From contig NC_016473.1 of the NCBI RefSeq assembly GCF_000226095.1, positions 2,976,001-3,040,000 on the forward strand: a stretch of DNA of 64,000 nucleotides, given 5' to 3'. This document shows, one piece after another, positions 20,176 to 30,874 of this stretch; within the stretch, counting starts at the first letter, position 1; each line of letters opens with the position of its first letter. Source of the stretch: Thermothelomyces thermophilus ATCC 42464. Taxonomy: Eukaryota > Ascomycota > Sordariomycetes > Sordariales > Chaetomiaceae. The notes under the pieces were generated by a model. That model did no database searches. It was not told the DNA's origin and was given only the letters and a program-made list of their open reading frames with translations. The position numbers and the translations under genes are program-made.

Positions 20176-22012
20176 ATGGCCAATTACGGCGGCGAGGCCG
20201 CAAGTTACTACAACCAACAAGCGCCTCCTCCGCCCAACACGTACCACATGCAACCTCAGCAGCCGCAGGGCTACTACAACGGCAGCAACCACCATCAGGG
20301 CCAGGCCGGCGGCAGCTACGCGCCCCCTCCGTACCCTCCTACGCAGTCGGTTCCCAAGGGTCCGCCGCCGTCATACGACGAGGTGTTTGCCATCCCAAAA
20401 CCCAAATGGAACGACGTGTGGGCTGGTCTTCTCTTTCTCGCCACCTGCGCTGGATTCGTGGTCGTGTCGGGCATTTCTATCCAGGGCTATGGTGAGTTTT
20501 GTGAAGAATCTATCGTTCTCTCGCGAGGGCTAGCTAATTAGTTAGCTCGCTTCATCCAGCCGTGATTAATTAACTGACCAACCGTTTCGCCAGCTGCGAC
20601 CCGTCGTGAGAACTCTGGTGGGCTCAATGGCCAGCTCAATACGTTCGGCCTCACCACTCACACCATCTACCTCTTTCTCTGGGTCCTGATCACGGCTATC
20701 GTGCTCAGCTATGGCTACATGTGGCTTGCCCGCAAGTTCACAAAGCAGTTTGTTTGGCTGACGGGCATCCTCAACATCGTCTTCGGCTTCGTGACGGCCA
20801 TCTACATGCTCAGCCGGCGCTACTACTCGGGCGGCATCGTCTTCCTGCTCTTCTCCATCTTCATGGTTATTGCCTTTCTCAGCTGGCGCAAGCGCATCCC
20901 CTTCAGCGTGCTCATGCTGCAGACCGCCATGGACGTGGCCAAGCGCCACGGCCACGTCTACCTGGTCAGCGCGGTCGGCGGCCTGCTGGGTGCTGCCTAC
21001 GCCGCGTGGTACGCGGTCACCCTGGTCGCCGTCTACGTCAAGTACGAGCCGAGTCCCAACAACCCTGCCTGCCGCCAGGGCGCCGGCGGCTGCGGCTCGG
21101 GCAAGGTCGTCGGCCTGATCGTCTTCATCACCTTCGCGGCCTACTGGATCTCCGAGTGGCTCAAGAATACGATCCACACGACCATCGCGGGCGCGTACGG
21201 GTCCTGGTACTTCAATTCGCGCAACTACCCGTCCAAGGTCACGCGCGGCGCGCTGCGGCGCTCGTTGACGTACAGCTTCGGCAGCATCAGCCTGGGCAGC
21301 CTGGCGGTGGCCATCATCAACTTCCTGCGGCAGCTGGCCTCGGTCGCGCAGTCACAGGCTGCCTCGCAAGGCGACATCCTGGCCACCATCCTCTGGTGCG
21401 TCCTCGGCTGCCTGATCACCATCCTCGACTGGGCCGTCCAGTTTCTCAACCGTTACGCCTTTGCCCATATCGCCCTGTACGGCAAGGCGTACATCCCCGC
21501 GGCCAAGGATACCTGGAGGCAAGTATTCATCCCCTCTAATTATCCAGTGCCAGTGTGTTGTATTTCCTTTTTTTTTCATCTTCATTTTCGGTTTCCGTCG
21601 ACTAATTGATGTACTGACGCTAACCCCTTTTCCCTCCCCCCCCCCCCCCACCAATAGAATGATCAAGGACCGCGGCATCGACGCGCTCATCAACGAGTGC
21701 CTGATCGGGCCCGTCCTGGGCATGGGCGCGACCTTTGTCGGCTACGCCTGCGCCCTGCTGGCGTACGTCTACATAGTGTTCACGCACCCGGCCTACAACG
21801 CGGGCGGTGGCTTCACGCCCGTCGTCGTCGCCTTCGCCTTCCTGATCGGCCTGCAGATCTGCAACGTCTTCACCACCCCGATCAGCAGCGGTATTGACAC
21901 CATCTTTGTCGCCGCCGCCTGGGACCCGGAAGTCATGATCCGCGACCATCCGGACCTGTACTACCGGATGGTGCAGGTCTATCCGCATGTGCAACAGGCT
22001 ATTCATGCCTGA
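20176..22012 (+). CDS. PNS1: PNS1/CTL-type (SLC44-like) membrane transporter
   Basis: A choline-transporter-like protein of the plasma membrane; yeast PNS1 substrates remain unsettled. Three exons (20176-20491, 20594-21518, 21658-22012) encode 531 residues. Intron 1 is GT-AG. Intron 2 (21519-21657) must be GC-AG: the junction AG|GCAAGT is the only one that rebuilds AAKDTW-R-MIKDRGIDALINECLIGP, a conserved block of the family. The N-terminal 75 residues are cytosolic, rich in Tyr, Gln and Pro, and end in PPPSYDE, which looks like a PPxY sorting motif. About ten hydrophobic helices follow. A long extracellular loop holds paired cysteines (residues near NPACRQGAGGC). Intron 2 carries a C-run polypyrimidine tract before its acceptor. 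Confidence 0.92.
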
Positions 22013-23141
22013 GCACGGGATGGGAGTGGCTGTGTGAGTGGGTGAGTCGGCAGGCTTGTCCAACCCGAAGAGACGAGGGCCGGCATGTCAAGAGGCTTGT
22101 CGACGGGTAATTACGTCTCTGGACTTGGAGTATCATCAATATGAATCGGCTATCGTACAACGCCGCCAAACACCAACGTTATCGCCACTCCAGCTGAAGG
22201 GCAGTCTCAGTCATTCATTGACTATTATTATCTACCCGGCGCCGTCAGCAGTACTAGCAGCTCTAAAACAACTCCCGTATTGCCCTTCGTTGCGGGTCAT
22301 GTCCGCTTCTTTGACTTGTGATCCGACTGCCATGGAAGCCACCGAGGACTCTTGACAGGAGAGTGGTCCTTCGTCCCGGACCTTACCGTCGACCTGACAT
22401 TCGCCTCCGAGCTCTCCTCCTCCCTTTGCGCCTGACGGTTCTTCCTAGACTTCTTCTTTTCCTTCTTCTTCTTCTTGTGGTCCCTTCCTGAGCCCGGATT
22501 CGAGGATGCCGGTTCTCTGGTAGAAGGAGCACAGGATCTACGTCGCAGCTTGATCTATGTTGAAGAGGAGAATGGAAGGCTTCTACGCGGATTTGGGGAT
22601 GTTTACTTAAATCTAAGTTAAGTGCGCCAAGGTTAGGTAGGGAGGGGGAGTGAGGGAGCCTCCAACCTGGGCTTGGGCACATGTATGTATCGTTATTAGC
22701 AAGTAATCAGGAGATGCAATGTTCCAACGAGGCCTCGCCAGAGGAACTGCAGCTGCACCGCCGGACACTGGAGCGCACAGTGACCAACCAACCAATCGCT
22801 GCGCCACTGGGGAGGGGAAGGTATGAGAGGAAGGTTTTGGGTTAGGGGGTATGCAGGCAACTCATTAGATCAGACCGCCTTGCTGCAACGTCAACAATCT
22901 TCTGTCGAGAGACACTGGTCATAGGAGGAAGGTGACAAGGCTGAGCTGTTGAAGATTCTGAGCAGCCCGCGTCACCGCCACGTCCTCGTCGTCCCTCCAC
23001 TCTCCTACTATCCGTTCTTTATCACACCCGGCTGATCTACCTCTGTCCTTGACCTTGGGGGTGAGCTCGACAGCCTGACTGCCAGCCCGCTTCGACCTGT
23101 AACAATTGCAGCTGCCATTGCTTGCTTTTTTTTTGTTGAAC
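22013..23141. other. Intergenic region, no gene recognised
   Basis: This is the 3' flank of the transporter gene and the upstream side of an orphan domain fragment. Short frames of 60-140 codons show no resemblance to known proteins. A polypyrimidine run rich in TTCTTC occurs around 22450-22480. Confidence 0.45.
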
Positions 23142-23390
23142 ATGGTCTCGCCCGTGTCGTTTGGCGATGCCGTCGCGATGGCTAAGATCGCGTTGCGCAT
23201 CGCCAACGCCTTCACCCAGGGCCAAAAGTCAGCCCCGGCCGAGTTCCGAGAGGTCGAAAGCCAACTATATGCCCTCGCCGCATCACTATCGGCGTTCAGG
23301 GACGTGTGCGGCACTGACCTGGCCGGTCTCACCATTGACCCATCCAAGCTGCCCGCTGGGTTCCGCCCACCGCCGAAAAGTTGGACCTGA
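23142..23390 (+). pseudogene. Orphan N-terminal domain of a STAND/NACHT- or kinase-type fungal protein
   Basis: The frame MVSPVSFGDAVAMAKIAL runs for 82 codons and ends PPPKSWT-stop. It matches the N-terminal helix bundle that starts many large fungal NOD-like (STAND) and related proteins, typically S-F-G-D-A-V-A-x-x-x-L-A, G-x-K-S-A-P-x-E-F-R-E-V-E-S-Q-L-Y-x-L. In intact members this leads into further helices and an NTPase or effector domain. Here nothing recognisable follows in any frame: the next 500 bases lead straight to the 3' end of the next gene. It is therefore either a truncated relic or a free-standing small protein. An in-frame GTG/TTG extension upstream is not credible. Confidence 0.6.
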
Positions 23391-23876
23391 CCTAATCACC
23401 GTTCTCAAACCCCGGCGCTGGAGCCTGAATCCTCGCCGTACGCCATGATGGTGGCATCGTCGAGGGCAGTGCCGGGGAGGGGGCGTACATATGGGCCATC
23501 GCAAGTGAGGCGAAGAGAGGCCGCCATTTGGGCCCAGCGTCGGGAAAACGCGCGTGTACACACATCATATGCCTCGTGGGAATGATAATTAGTCTGGGGC
23601 AGATTGGCCGGATAATAGCGGCGCCAGTAATCGGCACCGCGTAATCAGTCAGGCCTCCGTGCGCTGCAGTCCTATTATCCTGTCGGAAGATGGTCAGTTC
23701 TGAAGTCCAGCCAGAGCTGTGGGGTGATTGTCCGGGCGCTCCTACTAATTAATTAATCTCCAGACTGCTCCTTTCTCTCGAAGAAAGCGCATCGAAAAGG
23801 CGTCAACTCAAGACCGGCCAGCAACGAGCCCTTGGGGCGTAATAAGACAGCAGCATCACGATGTAATAATGATTGC
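23391..23876. other. Spacer between orphan domain and DUF3431 gene
   Basis: The stretch directly after the orphan domain stop has no frame that continues the expected domain architecture. It holds the 3' UTR of the minus-strand DUF3431 gene at its right side. Confidence 0.45.
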
Positions 23877-25132
23877 TCAGTCCGAACCGGTAAAGTTTCT
23901 CTCCTCCCCAGACCAGCCGACTCTTGGCCAGCCGTCGGGCAGTGTCGCAAACTCGGGCAAGACATATCGGCCCTCGCACGTGCTCTCCTGGCACTTCAAG
24001 TTGCACAGCCCGTAGAGGTTGCAATAGCACTCTGCGGCTGACGGGCAAAAGACAGCGTCTTTGCCAAATATGACTAATAGTGCCATGTGTCGATGAGCAA
24101 GAGAAACCAGAACAGGAACGATACAGAGCACTCACTATGCCACATGTATTCAAACACCCTTCCCGACAAGTCATCGGCCAGCGGCGTCTGCAGCAGCCAA
24201 TCCCTCCAGCGGACATAGTCTTCCCTCGGCCGAGCACGGACGGCCTCGCGCGAGACGGCAAACTGCGAGCAGCAACTGACGCCGACCTTCTCGGGGACCT
24301 GAACGCCGGGCATCAGCTCCTCGAACGCCTGCTTGAAGATCTCCTTGGTGGTGAGCTTGCGGCCACCGTCGCTGTCGCCGCCGCCCGGGCCGGCGGGGGC
24401 TGCGTCGGCGTGCGGCGCGATCTCGACGGGACAGCCCAGGATCCAGATGCAGCGTAGGTTGGCATAGCCCGAGGAGCGGACGTAGCTGAGGTTGAGGTTC
24501 CGGAGGGTCGGGAGGGCATCGTAATCCGGGTCGTCGTTGTGCCAGGCAAAGCGGGAGGCGTGCATGAATACCGTGACTGGCGTGAGATTGTCGTAGTTGT
24601 CGATAATATGACTGGATTTTCAGCCGCGATTTTTGGGTGGTCAGACAGGACTCTCAACTGTGCTTCGTCTCATAAGAACATCAGGTAATTAATTATTCTG
24701 CACGAACCTCAGATACACCATGGCCTCGCGGCCTTTGTTCTTGGGCACCGTGAGCTTTGCAGTGGGCTCATCCACCACGTAGACGCTGCGCGACCAGTCG
24801 GGAAGATGTCGATGCACCCAAGACGTGTCCTCGCTCCGGAGGCTTGCGATAACAATCCCGACTTCTGGGGGTCTCTTGATCAGCTGCCTGACAGAGGAGG
24901 ACCAGCCTCCCCATTGCCAGTGTAATTGAAAAGCGAGAGTGAGCAGGACAACCAGCGGGACTAGAATCAGCGGGATCCGTTTCCCTGAGTAATAATAGTG
25001 CTTCTTCGATGTGGCGGCATCGGCACCGACTCGAAATCGAGGGAGGCGAGGAAAGTGGTTCAATGTCGGTATCTTCATTGCAAACAATGGGGCGTGGGGT
25101 TCTGAATTGATTTCGGCTCTCATCATCATCAT
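23877..25132 (-). CDS. DUF3431-family type II membrane protein
   Basis: Three exons, 25132-24708, 24611-24136 and 24073-23877, give 365 residues. Both introns are GT-AG: 24707-24612 and 24135-24074. The joins are checked by family motifs, since YL|SHIIDNYDNL and EYMWH|IIFGKDAVFCP only appear after splicing. A single transmembrane helix at about 53-71 (IPLILVPLVVLLTLAF) follows a short basic cytosolic tail, so the bulk should be lumenal. The DUF3431 core begins at GIVIASLRSEDTSWVHRHLP and includes VPKNKGREAMVYL, MHASRFAWHNDDPDYD and NLRCIWILGCP. The C-terminal part has many cysteines (CYCNLYGLCNLKCQESTCEG). The family function is not known; a Golgi glycan-related role is sometimes guessed. The start is one of four consecutive ATG codons; Met 19 is an alternative. 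Confidence 0.88.
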
Positions 25133-25699
25133 GTGAGGGGTGCAGTTGTAAAGACTGGAGAAGAGAGAGGGAGAGGAAGGAGCAATTGTTTGATTTAATG
25201 TTTAGCCCCAGGCATGAGGAAGTTAGGGAATAGAAGGAGGAAAGAATATTGGGATGAAGGGCTGAGGCACACAGCAAACAACAAAGAAGCCTGGGAAGAA
25301 GCCAAACGAGTGTTGCGCGACCACCCGCACATTCCTGAGCGGAACCTGACAGTATATTATGCAAGCCAATGCCGACCTGCTACCAACAAGCCGCGGCGCT
25401 GAAGTAACAGCTCCCGCGCTCAGAATTTGCTGGATAGCAGTTCTATGAGCGCGCGGCAAGCCTCCGGGTATCATTGGTTGAGCCGGCGAGTGGCTTGGCG
25501 TTGGGGGGTTTCATAGTACTCGACTGTATGTATGTACGCGCCGAACCATAGGCCCGGAACCGCTCAGCGGGCTTCGTCTCCATTAATTATTATCCATTTA
25601 ACAACAGCACGCGTTTTGTACAGTGCCAGTTTGTAATTGGTAATTTTTGCGTCTTTGACCTGTCTGTTTCCGGTGCTGGGTGCTGGCACAACGCTCAAC
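25133..25699. promoter_or_regulatory. Divergent intergenic region between DUF3431 gene and Cys-rich membrane gene
   Basis: The two flanking genes point away from this stretch, so both promoters should lie here. A small TGTATGTATGTAC unit stands near 25525-25537. No gene was recognised. Confidence 0.45.
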
Positions 25700-27114
25700 A
25701 TGCGGTGCGGCCTCAAGATATTTCTTTGGTCGCCATCACCGTTTTTGCTCTCACTGGTGCTGAGATCTCTTCCTCCTCTATTGCTACAAGGACAATAATC
25801 TATTGTGGAATACCAACAGAAACGCTGTTGCACAAGAACAAAGTTGTGTTTTCATCTTCATCCTTCTTCCCCGAACAAGCATCTTTTCTATTGCCGCGAA
25901 CCACGAAGAGAGATGCCGCCAAGCTCCAGCTTGCAATACGCGAATACTTCGCTCTCCCTTCTGTTCGGAAGAGACCAGTGCTCCGATGTTTTTGGTTCGG
26001 ATGCAAGTAATGAGATCTGCAGTCCGAGCCGAACCCTCTGCTGTAAGGAAATCAAGAGTGCGCCCCCGTTGCGTTCCAAGCCTCTCGCGCTAACCCACTC
26101 TCCAGGCGTTCGACGAGGTCAAGAATATCCTGCCTGTCACCAATCCCTAGGCAAGGGTTGGTGCTGCATCGGAAAGTGTGGATTTTGACTTCCCCAGCTC
26201 AACATTTTCTGTTCGCTTGTTGTTAAGCCCGTGACGGCATTACCTACATACATACCTACCCTAGGTACATACCTATCTACTGAATAATTACCGAAACTAA
26301 CACTTAATTAAACCGTTCCCCGCAAAACAGCAACCCAACCGACGACTGCTACGTCGACCAGCCCTCCGTCTGCGAAGAGAAGAACTCGGTCCCCTGCACG
26401 TATCTCGCTGAAGGCACCACCGAGGCATGCTGTCCGCGCCTGACGAGCTGCGTAATAGACACGCCCGCGAGCAAGGAAGTTGTGCGCTGCAACATACAGT
26501 ACGGCGATCTCCAGAAGGCTGCGGCTGGCCTTGACGACCAGTCGTCCTCCTCCTCCTCTGCCTCCCCATCCTCGTCAATCTCCAGCATAGCCGCGATTAA
26601 AAGCAGTACGATCCGTAATAGCGCGAATCCATCAACGGCCGCGGCGACGAGCTCCATCGCGCAGGCAGCTTCCACCTCGCACACCGCTGGTCACGCGGCC
26701 GGGACCGCCCTGCCGACGCCGCCCCCATCAGGTACAAACTCGCAAAGCCAAGGGACGTCAGGGCTGGCGCCGACGGCGGGACCGGGGCTGATCGCGGGTG
26801 CTGCCGTCGGCGGGACGCTGGGGTTCGTGGCCTTGTTGGTCTTGGGATACCTCTTCCTCCGAAGGCTGCTCAAATTGAGGCAGCAAGGCGGCGGAGGCGG
26901 CGGCGGCGGCGGCCATCCCCACGCACCGCAGGACGCGCCCCAACTTCCCCCGTACGGGTACCACGACTATTATTCGCAAGCGGCGGCGGTGACGACGACG
27001 ACAATGGTTGGCCCGCCCAGGACCTATGTGTATCCGGAGTTGTCGGCGGAGACGGTAGTCGACGTGCTGGCAAAGCATCATCAACAGCCAGTCGAACTAC
27101 CAGCTGCGAAGTGA
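25700..27114 (+). CDS. Cysteine-rich single-pass membrane protein (5' end unresolved)
   Basis: Exons recognised by conserved joins are: an upstream exon ending at 26042, then 26106-26175, then 26331-27114. Introns are 26043-26105 (GTAAGG donor, GCTAAC branch) and 26176-26330. Splicing gives a Cys-rich ectodomain with blocks ICSPSRTLCC, YPACHQSLGKGWCCIG, DDCYVDQPSVCEE and VPCTYLAEGTTEACCPRLTSC. A Ser/Thr/Ala stalk comes next, then one helix (LIAGAAVGGTLGFVALLVLGYLF) and a Gly-rich cytosolic tail. The layout suits a cell-surface or wall-stress-type protein of filamentous fungi; the function is unknown. The likely signal sequence starts at ATG 25700 (MRCGLKIFLWSPSPFLLSLVL) in the same frame as the exon, but TAA at 25796 interrupts it. 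Either a short intron removes the stop or the allele is broken. Confidence 0.65.
26241..26280. repeat. TACC/TACA repeat with CCTAGG inside intron
   Basis: A run of TACCTACATACATACC followed by CTACCCTAGGTACATACC sits in the second recognised intron of the Cys-rich membrane protein gene. It is of the same kind as the clusters at 8.9-9.9 kb. Confidence 0.5.
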
Positions 27115-27442
27115 CGTGGGGGAGAGGAGGGAAGGGAGGAGGTGTCAAAAACAACCAAGAAGGGAAATCACTGATCTATGGGTTCGAGATGTGCTGCAGC
27201 CAGGGAGTGTTGATTGGCGCAAGGCTCTTGGAGAAGAAGAAAACCAAGCAGAACAGTCAAGGGTTGATCCAGCCATGGTACCCCAATCCTCACCTCTGAG
27301 TTACGCGCTGAACATGTTGGCTGTGGCTTCTGTACGTGCTGATAGGGGGTAATAGCAAGCCTTCACCCCTACTCCCACCGCCAACTATCCAGCTACTCGG
27401 AAAGGAAAAGAAAGAAAGGGAGAGAGAGGAAGAAAAAAAACA
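27115..27442. other. Convergent 3' spacer
   Basis: 328 bases between the stops of two convergent genes. It contains the 3' UTRs of both and a GA-rich run near 27400-27440. Nothing else was seen. Confidence 0.4.
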
Positions 27443-28542
27443 TTAGCCCCTCGAAATACTAGCAACGGTCTGCCCGGCCATCCTCCGCCCGAACGATCTC
27501 CTTTCCGGCGCCTGCGCCCTCACTGTCGCCGGTGGCCCTTGTCCCTGGTCGTGGGGCTGGACGCTTCCGCAGTGGCCGGTGGCCTGGAAGACACGAGCTT
27601 GCGGATAGAGGAGGTATGGTTGTTGTTGTGGTCGTGGTTGTGGTCGATGTTGTTGTTGTCGGTGGTGTTGCTCAGGCCGTTGCTGCTGCTGGTGCTGCTG
27701 CTGCTGCTGCATCCCGGCGCTGCTGGAGGCCGGCCTCGACCTGATCTGCACCCTGTATGATATCCGATTAAAGGCTGCCGGCGTCGGATGGGCAGGCAGG
27801 GCGTCTGGATCGTCTGAGGAGGCGCCCACCGTCTTCCCCTTCCCCTTCCTATCCACCCTTGTCTTGTGGTTCTTGTTGCTGTTCTTGGTGTTGCTGCTGC
27901 TGCTGCTGGCGACGGCCGCGTGAGCCTTAGCATCCTTGGCCCCTTTGGCGAGATTCCTGGGAGAGGCGGCCTGTTCGTTGGGCGGCTCCTGCGTGGCGTA
28001 CATGACCGGAACCTTCTTGAATCTGCGGCAGACGCGACGGGTGGGAATTTGGGAGTCGAACCTCCGGGCCTCCGATTTGGTCATTCTAGGTGCGAGGCCG
28101 GCCATGTAGAGATCGAACCGGGTCTGCTGGTCGAGGAGGAAGAAGGTCTTGCGGTAGTAACTCAAGTTGGAGCCCAGGTCGTCCTTGCCCGTCATCCGGG
28201 GTTGCGGGACCGCCGACTTGAGCGCCTTGCCCGTCTGCTTCAACGCCGGCTTCGCTGCATTCGTCGCCCCGGTCAGGATCCGAGTCCATACGGTCTTCTT
28301 GGTCACATGCTCTTCCGTCTCTGGTACGCTTTGTTAGCGGATGCGGCATGTAGACTCGGGAGGAGCGCCGGAGCCGGACCAATTACTTGCGCCGGCTCGC
28401 CGTCAAACCCTGTTACAACTGTGCTACTGGTTTTGGCTTGGGTAGTGGTTTGCGACTGCTGCACCGGCCGGTGTTGCGGTGTACGGACTGGTTGTTTCCC
28501 CTTCGCAGCTGCCTGGTGGCCATTATCGCGGCGTGAGCTCAT
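27443..28542 (-). CDS. Unrecognised basic protein with poly-Gln tract
   Basis: Exon 1 is 28542-28387 and exon 2 is 28318-27443, giving 343 residues from MSSRRDNGHQAAAKGKQ. The intron 28386-28319 has a GTAATT donor and GCTAAC branch. Two overlapping acceptors occur (CAGAG), and only the second keeps the frame, giving GEPAQ|TEEHVTKKTVWTRI. The first part is Gln/Thr-rich. A middle block (about 55-140) is the only part that looks folded: KDDLGSNLSYYRKTFFLLDQQTRFDLYMAGL then EARRFDSQIPTRRVCRRFKKVPVMYA. After that the chain is Ser/Asn/Lys-rich, then a Gln/His tract, and a basic C-terminus. I do not recognise a domain. Length and codon choice fit a real gene. Confidence 0.6.
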
Positions 28543-29628
28543 GATCGAGCTGGCAGATACAGATGAGGTGGAAAGAAGGGCCCAGGCAAACGACCCCTAC
28601 CGGCTCGATCGAACAGCTTGATGACTGACGGCAGGTCTTAGACAAACTGCGGAAAGAGAGTGGCGACGTCCAAGAGGGACCAATAGGCCGCCGAGTAGAG
28701 CAGCTTAGAGGAGAGAGCTCGTGATATATGTTCCTATGGCATCTCCATTTCTCTTTTTAGAGGAAAGAGAATCGAATAAATTATTAATTAAATGAAAAAC
28801 ACACGCTTCCGTCCAAATCGGGAATTCCGGTTTAGGATGGATTTTTTTGGGTTGGAGGGATCCTCGGCGACCGGCTTGGCGGCCGCGAATTGTGGGGCTC
28901 ACGGTTTTACACTCCGCCCCGGCGCCCGGCGGCCCGGTCGGTCTCGCCCGGGACCTGGCCCTCACTCTGCTGTTGGCCTGCAAAGGATCCAAAAAAAAAA
29001 GGTGGAGGATTAGGAAATCCTCCTAATTCCAATCCTGTCTGGTGGTGTTAGCCTGAACAGAAACATTCGGTTCAGACAGGGTGACGAGCTACCGGAGTTC
29101 CTTCACCTGCTGACAAAGACTTGATCCTCCAAGGCTCCGCTTCGGGCACCGGCCTCGCTACGCGGCCAATCGGCACTGGCGGGCGAAATTTAAAGTCGGG
29201 TGTAGACACAGGCAGAAAGGCGATGCTCTCTCCATCGATTGTACCTCGACTAGGGCAACTATGTCGGCTTCGGAATGGCGGCGGCGATAATTTCGCCAGG
29301 TTGACAAATTCAGATCCCACCGGCGGCGCTGGCGGCGTTAAAATTGGGTATAATTATAAGGTTGGGTAAATGGCTTCAGAAGGACCTGGCAGAAGGGAAC
29401 ATAGAGTGTCCAAGAACTACAGTCCTTGAAACAGTTCATTCGAAAAAGAGGAGCAAGAGAAAGGAGAGAAAATCAACTCGGATTCCGTCAGAATACCTAC
29501 TTCCACGAGAGGGAGGGCTTTTCCTTCATTGCGCTCTGCCCCGGTATATGTCCCCCTCCCCTCCCCTTTTCTGAAGTGATTTCTTTATTTTATTACATCA
29601 TCATCCCCTACCAACGAGTCTTCATCAG
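28543..29628. other. Intergenic region, no gene recognised
   Basis: No frame resembles a known protein. A short hairpin, GGAGGATT-AGGA-AATCCTCC, stands at 29004-29023 just after an A10 tract. Confidence 0.4.
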
Positions 29629-29863
29629 ATGCTGACGTGTGTTGTCTGGGGGGATAATTATCAGTGGACCAAGACCGACCTAGGAGGCGGTGACCAGGCG
29701 GACCTGATGCCCGAGCAGGGGGCCAAGGCGTCCTTGGACATCATCTTCAAGGAGGGGCAAGTGTACAATGGCAAGCTGCCCATGGTCTAATTACGTCGAA
29801 AGGGTTGAGAAGCCGAGGCCAGGCGCTTGGCATGTCTACGACGGGGGCATTTGCGAGTGGTAA
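29629..29863 (+). pseudogene. Decayed C-terminal tail of a short-chain dehydrogenase/reductase
   Basis: A 54-codon frame reads MLTCVVWGDNYQWTKTDLGG, then AKASLDIIFKEGQVYNGKLPMV and stops with TAA at 29788-29790. The blocks YQWTKTDLGG, A-x-x-S-L-D-I-I and YNGK-x-P match the C-terminal end of a fungal NAD(P)-binding SDR group. About 45 bases later, in another frame, VYDGGICEW-stop appears, like the Q-Y-D-G-G-I-A-P-W end of those enzymes. So the tail is split by a stop and a frame change. The Rossmann core (TGxxxGxG, YxxxK) is absent upstream. It is a relic, not a working enzyme. Confidence 0.6.
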
Positions 29864-30874
29864 GTATTAAAGGGCCTAAATAATAACTTCGTAGCATTAG
29901 TAGGCATGCTTGATCGCGAAATCTGATGGTACTGCTTGCTGCGTCTCTATTGCTCCCAAGACCAGTCAGTAATAATGGGAGGTTGAGGAGCACGCCTAGC
30001 CCTGCCGACCCCGACCGTCTAACTCTGTAATAATCATTTAATTAATAATTATGGCTGATTCTCGCGTCTCTGATAACCGACGCTCTAAGTGCCCAATACG
30101 TTCTTACCAGTTCTTTGATCGACATTTGCAATGATTAATACCGATATTCGTCGAATGCTGATGTGAGTAATTAATTACATACATGTCGGGTGGCTGTGGG
30201 TCACGGTCATTTCCCTTCCCTTCTTTTCAATTGATTCTTTTCATCTCGTTCACTTTTTTGATGTGTTTCCGGGCCCAGCACCACATTCAGCCGCACACTC
30301 ATCGCGACTTGGCACTCCAGTCGTGTCCTTCAACTCCGTAGGCCATGTGTCAAATGCAGTTGGAAGACTCGAACAACAGAAGAAGGCTGTGTAGCGGTGG
30401 CATCGAAGGTTCAACAAAGTGCCTTGTAGACTATTACGACTATTACCTAAGAAAGAAGAAAAACGAGCGCTATATATAGACAGAGGAAATCGTCAAAGCA
30501 TTTAACGAGCGTGCCTCAGCGCGTGGCTGGCTCGTGGCTAGTGCCTCAGAAGTTCATACGCTTCGGCGTGGGCTCCGTTTGGAGGTAAACCTCAAGTTCC
30601 GGAACTGGCAAATTGGAATTGGGTACGGCTGTTTCAGCTTACTCTGTAAAATCGTGAGCGAGGTTACATTCAGACAAGCGCCCTTCTCGAGTTGACACAA
30701 ACTTAACAACGAATTATTACTCGCGACTCTCGCGCCCGCTCGCTCACGACAACTTAATTATCGTAGCCAATCTCCTAGCGCCGGCCCCGCTACCTACCTA
30801 ATTAAGCATGGGCGGCGCGGCATAGGGTCCCAGGTTCCCGCTTCCCGCCCCGTCCGTCCCGCGTCCTCGACGCC
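29864..30874. other. AT-richer intergenic region, no gene recognised
   Basis: Several TTAATTAATTA runs make this stretch more AT-rich than its surroundings. It leads into the promoter of the rhodopsin-domain gene. I found no coding or RNA feature. Confidence 0.4.

Noticed and set aside
20721-21539. 272-codon frame inside the PNS1 gene
   Set aside because: Overlaps conserved transmembrane coding in another frame; Arg/His/Pro-rich shadow.
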